Shown: piece by piece, positions 25,039-36,255 of the stretch
Layout of the letters: each line of letters starts with the position of its first letter
How positions within the stretch are numbered: the first letter of the stretch is position 1
Source: Cyprinodon diabolis
Taxonomy: Eukaryota > Chordata > Actinopteri > Cyprinodontiformes > Cyprinodontidae
Direction: 5' to 3'
DNA length: 64,000 nucleotides
Assembly: GCA_030533445.1 (NCBI GenBank)
Contig: CM060069.1
Coordinates: 31,358,337 to 31,422,336 of the forward strand
Notes under the pieces: model-generated
What the model was told of the DNA's origin: nothing
Databases searched by the model: none
What the model saw: the letters and a program-made list of their open reading frames with translations, nothing else
Position numbers and translations under genes: made by a program

Positions 25039-25113
25039 GGTGAACTGTAAAGTGCCTTGAGATGACATGTGTTGTGAATTAGCACTATAGAAATAAATTG
25101 AATTAAATTGAAT
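25039..25113 (+). mobile_element. LINE 3' tail with (AATTG)n end
   Basis: TGTAAAGTGCCTTGAGATGA ... ATAGAAATAAATTGAATTAAATTGAA; same family as the tail at 5945-6018. It ends next to the Tc1 insertion. Confidence 0.65.
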
Positions 25114-25118
25114 ATATA

Positions 25119-25318
25119 CAGTGGGGCAAAAAAGTATTTAGTCAGCCACCAATAGTGCAAGTTCTCCCACTTAAAAAGATGAGAGAGGCCGGTAATTTTC
25201 ATCATAGATATACCTCAACTATGAGAGACAAAATGAGAAAAATAAATCCAGAAAATCACATTGTCTGATTTTTAAAGAATTTATTTGCAAAATATGGTGG
25301 AAAATAAGTATTTGGTCA
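25119..25318 (+). repeat. Tc1 left inverted repeat (IR/DR)
   Basis: Outer direct-repeat motif AAGTATTTAGTCAGCC near the tip and inner motif AAGTATTTGGTCA ending at 25318. Matches 26524-26724 in reverse complement apart from one tip base and the length of an A-run. Confidence 0.95.
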
Positions 25319-25334
25319 ATAACAAAAGTTCATC

Positions 25335-26357
25335 TCAATACTTTGTTATATACCCTTTGTTGGCAATGACAGAGATCAAACGTTTTCTGTAAGTCTTCAC
25401 AAGGTTTTCACACACTGTTGCTGGTATTTTGGCCCATTCCTCCATGCAGATCTCCTCTAGAGCAGTGATGTTTTGGGGCTGTCGCTGGGCAACACGGACT
25501 TTCAACTCCCTCCAAAGATTTTCTATGGGGTTGAGATCTGGAGCCTAGCTAGGCCACTCCAGGACCTTGAAATGCTTCTTACGAAGCCACTCCTTCGTTA
25601 CCCGGGCGGTGTGTTTGGGATCATTGTCATGCTGAAAGACCCAGCCATGTTTCATCTTCAATGCCCTTGCTGATGGAAGGAGGTTTTCACTCAAAATTTG
25701 ACGATACATGGCCTCATTCATTCTTTCCTTCACACGGATCAGTCGTCCTGGTCCCTTAGCAGAAAAACAGCCCCAAAGCATGATGTTTCCACCCCCATGC
25801 TTCACTGTAGGTATGGTGTTCTTTGGATGCAACTCAGCATTCTCTCTCCTCCAAACACAACGAGTAGAGTTTTTACCAAAAAGTTCTATTTTGGTTTCAT
25901 CTGACCATATGATATTCTCCCAGTCATCGTCTGGATCATCCAAATGCTCTCTAGCAAACTTGAGACGGGCCTTGACATGTACTGGCTTAAGCAGGGGGAC
26001 ACGTCTGGCACTGCAGGATTTGAGTCCCTGGCGGCGTAGTGTGTTACTGATGGTAGCCTTTGTTACTTTGGTCCCAGCTCTCTGCAGGTCATTCACTAGG
26101 TCCCCCCGTGTGGTTCTGGGATTTTTACTCACCGTTCTTGTGATCATTTTGATCCCACGGGGTGAGATCTTGCGTGGAGCCCCAGATCGAGGAAGATTAT
26201 CAGTGGTCTTGTATGTTTTCCATTTTCTAATAATTGATCCCACAGTTGATTTCTTCACACCAAGCTATTTACCTATTGCAGATTCAGACTTCCCAGCCTG
26301 GTGCAGGTCTATAATTTTGTTTCGGGTGTCCTTTGACAGCTCTCTAGTTTTGGCCAT
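25335..26357 (-). pseudogene. Tc1-type transposase with two nonsense codons
   Basis: The minus-strand frame from ATG at 26357 to TGA at 25335-25337 is exactly 341 codons (340 aa), the normal length, with no frameshift. It contains the paired-like DNA-binding region ([27 protein letters not shown]), the GRPR-like linker SGAPRK, and DDE catalytic residues D153 (WSDETK), D244 (FQHDNDPKH) and E279 (NPIENLW), numbered as in the Sleeping Beauty family. Codons 31 and 271 are TAG. At codon 31 the context GK*LGVKK, and at 271 WPS*APDLNP, both suggest CAG to TAG changes (C to T). The largest uninterrupted piece, codons 32-270, lacks the third catalytic residue and the first helix-turn-helix. Inactive copy; a cross-mobilised insertion is likely. 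Confidence 0.95.
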
Positions 26358-26523
26358 GGTGGAGTTTAGAGTGTGACTGTTTGAGGTTGTGGACAGGTGT
26401 CTTTTATACTGATAACAGGTTCAAACAGGTGCCATTAATGAAGGTAACGAGTGGAGGACAGAGGAGCCTCTTACAGAAGAAGTTACAGGTCTGTGAGAGC
26501 CAGAAATCTTGCTTGTTTGTAAC

Positions 26524-26724
26524 TGACCAAATACTTATTTTCCACCATATTTTGCAAATAAATTCTTTAAAAATCAGACAATGTGATTTTCTGGATTTTT
26601 TTTTTCTCATTTTGTCTCTCATAGTTGAGGTATATCTATGATGAAAATTACCGGCCTCTCTCATCTTTTTAAGTGGGAGAACTTGCACTATTGGTGGCTG
26701 ACTAAATACTTTTTTACCCCACTG
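26524..26724 (-). repeat. Tc1 right inverted repeat (IR/DR)
   Basis: Reverse complement of 25119-25318, including both direct-repeat motifs. Confidence 0.95.
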
Positions 26725-26726
26725 TA

Positions 26727-27429
26727 CCTGTAGGAGAAAATGCAGGTAGTTAAAAGCTGTAATTAATAATAAGGAATAGAATAAAAAAAACTGTCTATGT
26801 GATTTAATATAAGCAACAATGGTCACATTTTGGCTACATAGGCATATCATATTTAGCTGTTTCCCTAATATCTTGGATTTTTAACAAACTGGCTGTAGCA
26901 TTCATGAATTATTCACAAATATATTTTAAATTCTGTATGTACCACAGATTGGTTGTTATTTATTTTTATTTGGGTTTCTTTATAACCATGCACCCAGCTA
27001 CCTTTCCTTTCTTTTTTATATTGAAGTTTGAGCATTTATATATTCAATGTGAGCGTCCTTCTGCCAAGGCTGACTGGGGATCAAAAAGTTAGAAAAAGAC
27101 ATACCAAACAAACATAGAGTCACCAATCTGTAAATAATTTTTATGTTATAAAAGGCAAATTTGAGCTAGCTGTCTGGTAAAGAAGCAATTAAGCAGATAA
27201 GCTCTGAACCAGATTGAATGTCAAAGGAATGATTTAGCACATTGTTCGTCACAGTAAAAGCTGAGCCTATAGCTATGTCTAGGAGAGAAGCGGGACTCAA
27301 AAAAAAAAACAACAAAAAAAAAAAACAGGCCAGACATCCTTAATTGAAGGTGTTGATGGTGGCAGCCCAGCTAATATTTCTCTCCAGGATGGTTTTAAAG
27401 TCAAACAGGAACAGACCAGACCAGCTTTA
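26727..27429. other. Unassigned DNA
   Basis: No supported feature. An A-rich run interrupted by C lies at about 27300-27326. Confidence 0.5.
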
Positions 27430-27660
27430 TGCATGAGAAGGAGGATTTTAAATTATATTCTAAGCATGGCTCTTTGTTACATTCTAAAACACCTGGTTTT
27501 CCCAGAAACCTATTCCAGGATCTTGTTTTTGGATGTAAGCTCTGCTTTCCACATCACCTGCTGCAGGACAAACTCTTCAAACTTGGCGTGCCTGACTACA
27601 CCTGCAGGTGAATCAATGACTTCTTGAAAGACAGGAAGCAGAATGTGAAAACAGGATTCC
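27430..27660 (+). pseudogene. LINE reverse-transcriptase fragment (Rex1/L2-like)
   Basis: One frame reads ILSMALCYILKHL then YSRILFLDVSSAFH, matching RT domain A of L2/CR1/Rex1-type LINEs (...RxLFxDFSSAFN). After a frameshift it continues KLFKLGVPDYTC*, INDFLKDRKQNVK, matching the LGVPxxxCxWIxDFLxxRxQxV block that follows. Stops and a frameshift show that it is dead; neither the YxDD box nor the endonuclease is present. The clade is from memory and approximate. Confidence 0.7.
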
Positions 27661-30600
27661 AAAGACTATCAGCATGTTCCCCTTGTTTTCCTTGCCTCTC
27701 TTCTTTTTTTGCAGCAAACCGGGGTGGAACTAGACACTCTAATCATCAGGGGCTTAGCCCATAAAAATTTCATTAAAATAAAAGTGATTTGGTACTCCAA
27801 AAAAGTAAGAAGTCATTCATGCATGCCACATTTGTTAAGATCTAATATGCATTTAATCATTGTGAACAACTTAATATAGGGATATTTGAGGTTGTAAGTA
27901 AGTTGAAGGCCTGAGGGGTAAATAGAGCAACATGTAAATCTGAGCCTATTAGGGAGGGCTGGGACCACAATATCACCTGCTAAGGTCTTTACCATTACTA
28001 CTGGTTTTGCATTTTTAGTATGAATTTTACTTCAAATGTCATAAGTTTAATATCAAAAGAAAAAAAAAAAAAAACTAAAGTGAGTGTGTTCTATTATGAG
28101 ACATCAATATGAACCCTGTCCTACGAATGTTGGTGCTGGAGAACTAAACCTGCTGCTTCAAACTGCAAACACCATTTAAATACTGATATTTGAGCACACA
28201 CTATTTCTGTCTAGCAAAACTAATATTACCAAAACCATTAAATAGCAGTAAATTGTTCATTGAGACATTAATTGATTAATTAATTCATTCAGTCAGTCAT
28301 TCATTCATTTTCTGAATCCTTACTTTTTTTATTCGGTTAAAGGAGAGCTGGAGCATTTATCAGTCAAAGGCAGGTACACACAGGACTTGTCACCAGTCCA
28401 TCACCCATTGAGACAATTGTACCTAACTGATTCACAGTTACTGATCAAAACGCGGTTATTGACACCTGGGTAATTTGGAAGTATTGTAGATATTGTGAGC
28501 AACTAAGCTGTATTTTAAGTCAAGCTTCTAAAAACAGGCCACAGCCAGCAGGTCATGTCTTCACCATTTCTTAACAGCTTCTTGTTCCGTCTCTGCTTCA
28601 TCATTCTTGCCTGTCCCTCTTTATTTGCTACCTCTCCTTGTTTGTGCTCCATTCACACATAAACTGTAACAAATATCTAGTCTCTAGTACTGTAGTTCGC
28701 TCACCTGAACTGTTCTCCTGCCTTTTGAAAAATGACCTGATGTCCATACAGTAGTTGGCAAATAACTAAAACAATGTACATTTGTTTCTAAAGGAAGCAA
28801 GATTGGAACTAATTATAATAGATGTTACATTAGAATATATTACAATAGCCTAAAAAAAAAAAAAAAAAAAAAACTGTCTGGATCCATATTAGGAAAAGTT
28901 GTGAGGTGTGCGGTAATGTAACAGAGATACAAGCATTTGAAAACCTAAGGAGAATAAATTTCCTCTTTGTGGTTTCATTGTGAAAGCTATTTTTTGGGCT
29001 TAGCCCATCACTGCACTCTTATCATAAACCAATTATATTTCAAAATTCTAATACAACAAATAAATCTACCTTTTCCTGTAAATATGCAATCAGGGGTCAG
29101 AAAATAAGAAAACTATTGTCTTTCCAATTTATTTTTGGTAAATGTTTGAGACAGAATACTCATTCATGTGATATGCAAGCATATTGTATCAAAGACTACC
29201 ACATACATGGCTTTATTAAACTAATCACCGTTTATTAGCCATTACATATTGTCTAAACAAACCATTAAGTTCCATCTGTCTTTCCGTCCACTGCTTTATA
29301 TACTACAAAGTGAATAGATTTATAAAAGCATAGGAAATGATCGCTAGCTTGTGAAGTTGTTGAAATGCTGTCTGGAAAGTTATGCAACCTATCACATGTT
29401 TACATAAAGTCAATAAGGATAAACAGACATTCACACACACCCTCACTGCCTAATGTCATTTAAAGTAGCCAAACAACTTACCAACATGTTGTTTCATATG
29501 TCTTGGGTTATGGTAAAAAAGGAGGGACTACCTGTCCATGCAAAGGGAGAAAAAGTACAAACTCTAACAACAGGATCATTGCACTGCAACAATAAGACTG
29601 GATTTTAAGAGTTGATAGATATGAGTAGTGAAATACTTTGTCGCAATACTTGAATAATTTGATTTAATTTTAGAGATTAATAAAATATCTACTTGAATTT
29701 TACCAGTTTATTTGAGGATTGTACTATTTTTGCCTTTGTTTTATATATTCTCAAGAATGCAAAATGGACCTCATTAGCTTTATTATGACTGTCAGTGTCA
29801 AACTTTTATTTATATGCATTTACTTATGGCCCTGTCACCGGAGATTGATTTCTGCAAGGATGCAAAACGCTCACTTCTGGGGGTAGGGGTGGAGGTGATT
29901 GCAACAAGAAACCCAAACAGAGCTGTGTTTTTTGGCACGCCATAATTATATTTCAATCATGTAAATGAGTTTGCTTTTAGTAGTTAAAGGCCTGTTGGAG
30001 TGTGTAATTGAAAATGCAAAAGATTGTCTTGCATCAAAATGTTGAGGAAAGCGTTGGCTGGCTGCTAATCAGAATGGCTTTGCACGTGCCACAAGACCTG
30101 ATTCACTGCCTCAGTTTCTGCAGAATTTAATCATTTTATCTTAATTAACTTGCAAAATCTATCATTTTTACATCTAAATAAAAAAAAGTTAAATTCTTCC
30201 CACTTTAAGGAATATTTCTCAGACCAAATGTAATATTGACCATTATAAAGAGATCGGAGGGAACTGTGCAGATCAGATTGTATCTTAAACAGATTGTGTG
30301 CTTGCTGATGTCATAAGGCAATACGCAAGTGTTGTGCCACGCCTCCTTTATGTTCCTAATTCGCATCCTCATGAAAGTATTTGTGTCCCTTGAAATTTCT
30401 CTCATATTTACACACAGTAAATCTCCCTGTTTTTTGTAATCTAAGGAGTTTGAGTGGAAACGTTTGTGGTAGTAAATCTTTATTGTATCATATTCAACTT
30501 TGCGTATTTGTTGGTTCCTGTTGTTTAAACTCCTATAAGCATTTCAAATGTCTGGTGTATGTTTGCCTCCCTGTTTCCTGCTCTGGAACAGGCTACTTTA

Positions 30601-31459
30601 ACAGATCCTATTAGAAGAATATATTTTTTGATAACTATGTTGAAGGATAGAGATTGTCTCTTTATAGATTGATAACCCCCAAGCCACTGTAAATAGTTTG
30701 GTTGAATAACGAGCAGCTAAATTAAGTCATGTTATTCATCTGAACCTGGTGTCCAGTATTCGCTGAATGTATTTTTTCAAAGATTTTTTTTTTTTGTTTT
30801 TAATTTGTGGCTGCAATTATGCACACATGAAACATGAAGGATTAGGTATAGGATTTTCTTTGCCCTACCCATGTGACTTGTTAAAAACATCCAAGCATCA
30901 CTTTTACACAGTTAGGACGAAAAATCTATTTTAAATTTATAAGAGGTGTCTTCCTCCATTATTGAAATCCCTATTGAAAATGTATGAAAACATTTGATAT
31001 TTTGTTTGTGCACAAACATTATCCTGCAGTATAAAAAAAGGTTTATTGAAATGGGCAAAAAATTAGCTCATCATGAACAGGCATATTGTTTTAATGAAAT
31101 AACCATGATTAAAGAAAAAAATCCTTAGAAAGTACAAATTTCTTGATAAATGTTTTCATTGATAAGTATGCCTATACATTTCATACCCATACATTACATA
31201 CCTTCATCCCACTATATCTTCTGTTTATGTGCTTTGTGTTTTTGTTGTATACATACAAGATACACTATTTAAGGCAAATAACTCACCAGCATTGCTTTTA
31301 TAGTTTTTTTGTTTTCTTCACAGTGTTGTATACTCAACTAGATTGCGAACTGAACTTGTCACAGGGGTTGGTTTCCTAGAGAGGACTGAGATAGAGACAG
31401 AGCAGTAGCAGAAGAAGTTGGACAATCATATGCATATTTAACCAAGGGCAGCTGAGTAA
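27661..31459. other. Mostly unassigned DNA
   Basis: Apart from an RTE-type tail at 28288-28415 and A-runs (28057-28073, 28852-28872), nothing could be assigned. The stretch at 29930-30180 is rich in TAAT/ATTA motifs and looks unique, but no function can be read from it. Confidence 0.45.
28288..28415 (-). mobile_element. Decayed RTE-type 3' tail
   Basis: (CATT)n-like start, TCATTCATTCATTTTCTGAA, then GGAGAGCTGGAGCATTTATC and GTCACCAGTCCATCACCC. This is the order seen at the 3' end of the RTE-type repeat described at 4753-5088, read on the minus strand, but much diverged. Confidence 0.5.
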
Positions 31460-32236
31460 TCATGATGAGTGTGATGATCAGAAGCAGAGGAGGGATGCCT
31501 CAAACACATGGTACATGCGTCCCAATTTACCATTTGTTTGGGGATAAAAACCTGAACTGATATCAGTCTTGGCCCCCAAAGAAATAGAAAACTCCTTTCA
31601 AACCCCGGAGATACATTTAGGTCCCCTAACCGACAAGATAACACAACAGGTTCCATGAGGGTGAAAAACATGCTTAGTCAGGAGCTCAGCTGTCTCAAGG
31701 GATGATGGAAGTCGACGAAGAGGAACGAGGTGGCAAGCTTTTGTGAAGTGGTCAATTATTATGAGGATGCTGTCAAAATCCTTAGATTTCATTTTCTTTA
31801 GCTCCGATAAAGACATTTCAGCTTAAGGTGACCAAATGAAAGGGAATTTGGAGAAGGGAAGGCTGGTGAGGGGTTGAGTAGTTTGATTGTAAAATTTAAT
31901 GAATCTGCATTAGAAGCTGACTAACCCTACTGAACCTACTCTGGATCAGTCTTCACTTGCCTGCTCTCGAGAATGCATCCCAAAAAGGCTAATTGATATG
32001 GCATGATAGTTGTCTAGAAGATGTTAGAGAACTTCAAACACGTGAATCTTATGTTTGGATAAAGCTCTAGAGAAAATCAGAATGTCATCAAGATATACAA
32101 ATAAGAACTGATTTAATAAATCTCTAAGGACTCACAATTTGAAATCCATAAGGTTTTGTTCACAACCAGATGATTTATTAGGAAGGAGCAGGATGTCATG
32201 CGGAAAAGATCTGTTCTTAAAACTGTCCACTAGTCC
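31460..32236 (-). pseudogene. gypsy pol fragments (RT and integrase)
   Basis: Around 32070-32110 the minus strand reads [11 protein letters not shown], the catalytic YxDD box of gypsy reverse transcriptase, followed by a decayed RT connection region. At 31598-31816 it reads ILIIIDHFTKACHLVPL and SSLETAELLTKHVF, the integrase core with its first catalytic aspartate. The expected second aspartate (SDRGP) is replaced in ILSVRGPKCIS. A frameshift then leads to SGFYPQTNGK. RNase H is missing between the two blocks. Inactive. Confidence 0.8.
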
Positions 32237-32244
32237 CTCCCTTT

Positions 32245-32901
32245 CAGTGTTGCCAACTCCTCTGTAAGGAAAGTAGCTATTGGCTGTGCTGTAAGTCGCT
32301 AGAAGTCGCTGAATGACGTTATTGCCTAATTTGCATAATATATATATTTTTTCAACTTTTTTTTTTACTTTTTCTTTTCCCCTTGTGGTCCACTAAGGAG
32401 CTTAAAAATCATGGTAAAACATTTTGAACAACAACAATTAACAATCTAAATAGAACAAAAAAGGCTACAAAGAATCAATGACAATGTGAGCAAATAATGG
32501 TAATTATAGTTAATTTTTTTTCAAACTAATAAGATTTCCCTCCACACACGCAGGCTGTGCTTGAGTGGGTCCTCGTCATATTGGTCAAGGCTCTCTATGG
32601 CAGGTTCAGCAACTGAGGGAGCTGACTTCAGCATGATCAACCTGCGCCGTCAATCCCTGCACATGCGTGCGGTTCATTTGCGGTCTGGAAGCTGAGGGTA
32701 AACATGCTGTGGCTCAGACTGCAGCGCTGAGAGGGACTCCTGCGGAAGCGGGAGAACGGGGTTGGGACGCGGGAGGCGCCCCACGGCAGACACCGGGAAA
32801 GTCGCTAGATATGTCGCTAGTCGCTGTTTTGAAAAAGAGTCACTGCAGGGGTCTGAAAAGTCACCAAATATAGCGACAAAGTCGCTGAGTTGGCAACACT
32901 G
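32245..32901. mobile_element. hAT MITE (CAGTGTTGCCAACT), 657 bp
   Basis: Both ends read CAGTGTTGCCAACTC inward, and the right-hand terminus contains several GTCGCTA motifs. Flanking 8-mers are CTCCCTTT (32237-32244) and CTGCCTTT (32902-32909), a target duplication with one mismatch. It is inserted in the gypsy remnant. No transposase motif was recognised in the GC-rich centre (32640-32830). Confidence 0.88.
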
Positions 32902-32909
32902 CTGCCTTT

Positions 32910-33826
32910 TACCTGCTTGGGTCAGTAAGAAATAAAGTGACCTCTCTCACTGCAATACAGGGAGTGAGAGAGGTCACTTTATTTCTGCCTGCCAGCTTTC
33001 ATCCAAAGTTGTCATTCCTCATGTGACAAATGGGTATGAGCAGTCTGCATCAGTTCATCTAGATCTGGCCCAGAAGAGTCCGAAGCTTGTGAATGATCTG
33101 AAAGGTTATTATTAAAATTATTCAGTTGTTTTGCCCAAGTTCTCTCTGGAAATCTGTTATCAATACGAATAGCCAGGGAGATTAGTTCCTCTAGAGTTTT
33201 AGACTCCTCTTTGAATGCTAGTTCACCCTTAATTATTTCATTCAAGGCATGAAGAAAAGCTCCCTTTAAAGTTTTAGGGTTTCAGACTGAAGAGGACACT
33301 AGAGTTTAAACTCAATGGCAAAGTCTGATACTGGCCGGTTCCCCTGGTTTGAATTTATTCTTACAGAAAATGTCAGAGACTGACTCTGTATATCCAAACA
33401 TCTGTTTGAACTCAGAGATAAATTGGTCAAAGCATATTTCAAACTAACCCCTAAGTCTTGCTTAAGCCCACAGCAGGGCTCGACTTCTCAGAAATCCGAT
33501 CATAAATTAGATTTTATACTTATCAAACAAAAAAACAGGGGGTTCGACTGAAAAATAGTCATCATTGTCGCAGGAATCCAGGACACCTTTCAATTTCACC
33601 CCAATACGGCTCAAGTGTGGGGAAATTGGAAAAAATGAAAATAAGGAGTTGCGAGTTGTGGTTTCGCCAGCTGTAGAGAGTGTAGACAACACAGGTGGGG
33701 TTCTGTTAAGGAGCTCCTGAAACATTTCTGTAAATGTCTTTGCTGTGCAGCATAAGAATGGATTAACTGATCGTGGTGATGAAGTAATTTTATTGTAAAT
33801 TTTTTTGTGAGATTCTCTTGGTTCAT
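32910..33826 (-). pseudogene. gypsy gag fragment
   Basis: Minus-strand pieces in at least three frames. An N-terminal piece starts MNQENLTKKFTIKLL at 33826; a middle piece contains KLKGVLDSC; the best preserved piece (33012-33245) reads NEIIKGELAFKEESKTLEEL and SLAIRIDNRFPERT, a conserved stretch of fish Sushi-like gag. Downstream a zinc-knuckle-like [11 protein letters not shown] is visible and overlaps a perfect inverted duplication (32928-32986). Multiple stops; inactive. Confidence 0.78.
32928..32986. repeat. Perfect 24-bp inverted duplication, 11-base loop
   Basis: AGAAATAAAGTGACCTCTCT... at 32928-32951 is repeated exactly in inverse at 32963-32986 around an 11-base spacer. Read on the minus strand, the arm at 32928-32951 encodes SERGHFIS of the gag zinc knuckle, so the other arm is an inverted copy of coding sequence. 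Confidence 0.95.
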
Positions 33827-34008
33827 GTTGGTTTGTAGTTTTTTTGACCCACTTGCAGAATCACATTTATTTACAAAAGCAACAAGAATCTGGAAGCGGA
33901 AAACTCCATGAAGGGAGTGGCATTTGTTGGTTGGTCTTAGGGGACAAAGGAAGGAGTTGTTTAATGACAGGTTGATCTGCTTCCTTGAGGGATGAAGGCG
34001 AGGTTAAT

Positions 34009-34234
34009 AATCTGTACTTATATTGCACTCTTTCAAGTCAGGAGAGTTGACCAATGTGCTTTGCATTGAGTCATTCACCCACACACTGATGGTGGCAAGC
34101 CACATTGTAGCCACGGCTGCTCTTCTTACTGACAGAAGCAAGGCTGCTGTACACTGGACCCATCAATAGGCCATGGAGGTGAAGTGTCTTGTCCAAGGAC
34201 GGCAAACTCCTGCATCCGATGCCACTGTCACCCA
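34009..34234 (+). repeat. Dispersed fish repeat, copy 1
   Basis: TGTACTTATATTGCACTCTT, TCAAGTCAGGAGAGTTGACC, GCAAGCCACATTGTAGCCAC, CTGACAGAAGCAAGGCTGC and GGTGAAGTGTCTTG... occur in the same order as at 60381-60712. It is shorter and more diverged than that copy. Confidence 0.8.
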
Positions 34235-36255
34235 CAGGTAGCATGGAACTGTATGAGTTTGATCCAGAGTGCTTTGCAGACTGTACCCCAGAGTTCCAGG
34301 AGAATATGAGTTAGACCCAAGAGTGTTGGTACTTGAAAGATACCTTGTGCTGGAGAGCGGGCACAGATAAGAACTTTTCCATGAAGATTGGGGAGTGTCC
34401 CTTGACCTAAACTAGAAGAAGACTGATTGGAGAAAGATTGGATTCCAATACTTTACAGGACCATTTGCCCCTTCAAACAACATTGTGTTTCCTGCAATAA
34501 ATTATCTGTTTTGAATTAAATAAATGTAATCAATAGCCTTGTGATATATATAGCAGGAAATAGCAATGTGGTTACCCCTGTTAAATAAAAAGCAGAAATG
34601 GGTTGTCACAGGGCCAAATCGTACATATAGCCTGCAGCATGAGCTGATAGAAACGGACTTAGAGAAGAAAACAGGATAGTTTCCAATGATAATGTCATCA
34701 GCTATTAAACAGATTTCTATTTACATGCATTTCTGACCCCACTAAAGGTTTTCCATGCTCAACATTATGATAAGTTTAAGCAGAACTCTCCCATTTGAAC
34801 TTGTAGTCAGAGAGTATGATTCCACACCTTGGTTTGATGATAATGGCATTCTGACCAGGTAAACGTTTGTGTAAATGCACTGACCTGAGAGTGATGGTAT
34901 GAGATGTTTTCAAACATGTATTTATGTGGCTCAGCTTTGCGGGTCTTGCAAAGGATGAGATTTAAAAGCAACATGAACTACAAACAATCTAACTTCAGAC
35001 ACGGAAATGAAAACAGAAAAAAGATTTCGGAGATTTAACAAGAATCGTCCAAGCAGACAAGCAACAGCTGCAGGATTTTACACTGTATTTGTTCTGCGGA
35101 CAGCAGCTTTCAGATTTATTGGAAAGACTGTTGAAATTATGAAGCATCTGCAGCAGCACACACTGGAGTTTGTAGGTTCTAAATAAAGGAAAATATTCAA
35201 TAACAATACAATTCAGGGCAAAACAATAATACAACAAAACAATAATACAAGGTTTTACTATGTTTTTTTTTAGCATGGTTTTGCTGTTATATGAGTATTT
35301 ATTATGTGAAAGGTTTGGACTGACAGACCAATTCAACGTATGGAAATAAATGGACTGCTGGGGTGTTGCCAGGTACTAGGAATAAAAGGAAATGTGACCA
35401 GTATATGGAATATCAAATATTGCTTTAGTCTGCAAAAGATGAGGTCATTTCCAGGCTTAGGTCACATTTGTTTTCATTTTGATGGATGCATTACTGGAGG
35501 TAATATAAAAAAAGAAAAAAGCATTGGTTATACAGTAGAAAGACACATTTATTCAAGAACCTCATGCTAAGTAGAAAGTGAGTCATTCAGCTAACACCGC
35601 ATTAGTAGAGATCTTCCACCTAATGTGTTTTTTGTTGTTTAAAATAATAATCATACATTTTGAAAATATTACAACAAAATGAAATCTGTTAAGAGAAGAG
35701 TGTTTCTTATCCAACAAAACTGAAACATTTTGTACCCTCCCCAGTCATCAGAAAGCCATATATATACTGTATGTGTGTGTTTCAAAAATCCATTAAATAA
35801 ATGAAAAATGCACAGAAAATAATGAGCAACTTAGTTATTGCTGAAATGTGATTGGCCAGTTGAAACTCATAAATCATCATCATGTTTTTCTTGTAATCAG
35901 TTTTTTAACAGTGCTAAGCATGGTCAGCTCCCAGTTAAGATAACAAACTTCAGTATAGATTGTGTTACTGAGTGAGGAAGACTCAAAGTTAACCATTCAT
36001 TTAAAGTATCAGGAACTTAATTCAAAGAATATGAAATAAATGTGAGAAATGTAGAATGTAACCAAATAATAAGGATCACGTATCGGGAGATTTTTTTATA
36101 AATGTCCATCGTTCACTCATCCTGTAAAATAAGTATAGAGGGAGATGTTAAGTTAACAACAGGAAGGCTTAGTTTAGTATAGAAAATTTGCTTTGTTTTT
36201 TTTCTTTTTGAGCATCCATTTGGTTATTCATGTAAAATACGGTACACCTGAAGTG
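34235..36255. other. Unassigned DNA
   Basis: No gene or repeat could be supported. Poly-A and T runs only. Confidence 0.5.

Larger units (their letters stand above)
25119..26724 (-). mobile_element. Full-length Tc1/mariner (DD34E) element
   Basis: The element starts CAGTGGGGCAAAAAAG and ends with the inverse, flanked on both sides by TA (25117-25118 and 26725-26726), the standard Tc1/mariner target duplication. Terminal inverted repeats are about 200 bp and almost identical. Each carries an outer and an inner copy of an AAGTATTTAGTCA / AAGTATTTGGTCA motif, i.e. the IR/DR layout of the Sleeping Beauty group. The transposase is on the minus strand and broken. The length of 1606 bp is normal for full-length fish Tc1 elements. 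The near-identity of the two repeats suggests a recent insertion. Confidence 0.97.
31460..33830 (-). mobile_element. Sushi-like Ty3/gypsy retrotransposon remnant
   Basis: Minus-strand gag, reverse transcriptase and integrase fragments occur in the correct order from right to left, with large internal losses (protease, RNase H and the front of integrase). The element is split by a 657-bp hAT at 32245-32901. Intact LTRs are not visible. A short stretch to the right (33838-33960) with AATAAA and a CTGCAAGTGGGTC motif on the minus strand may be the end of the 5' LTR. Confidence 0.8.

Noticed and set aside
29930..30180. Conserved non-coding enhancer candidate
   Set aside because: It looks unique and TAAT-rich, but conservation cannot be judged from one sequence.
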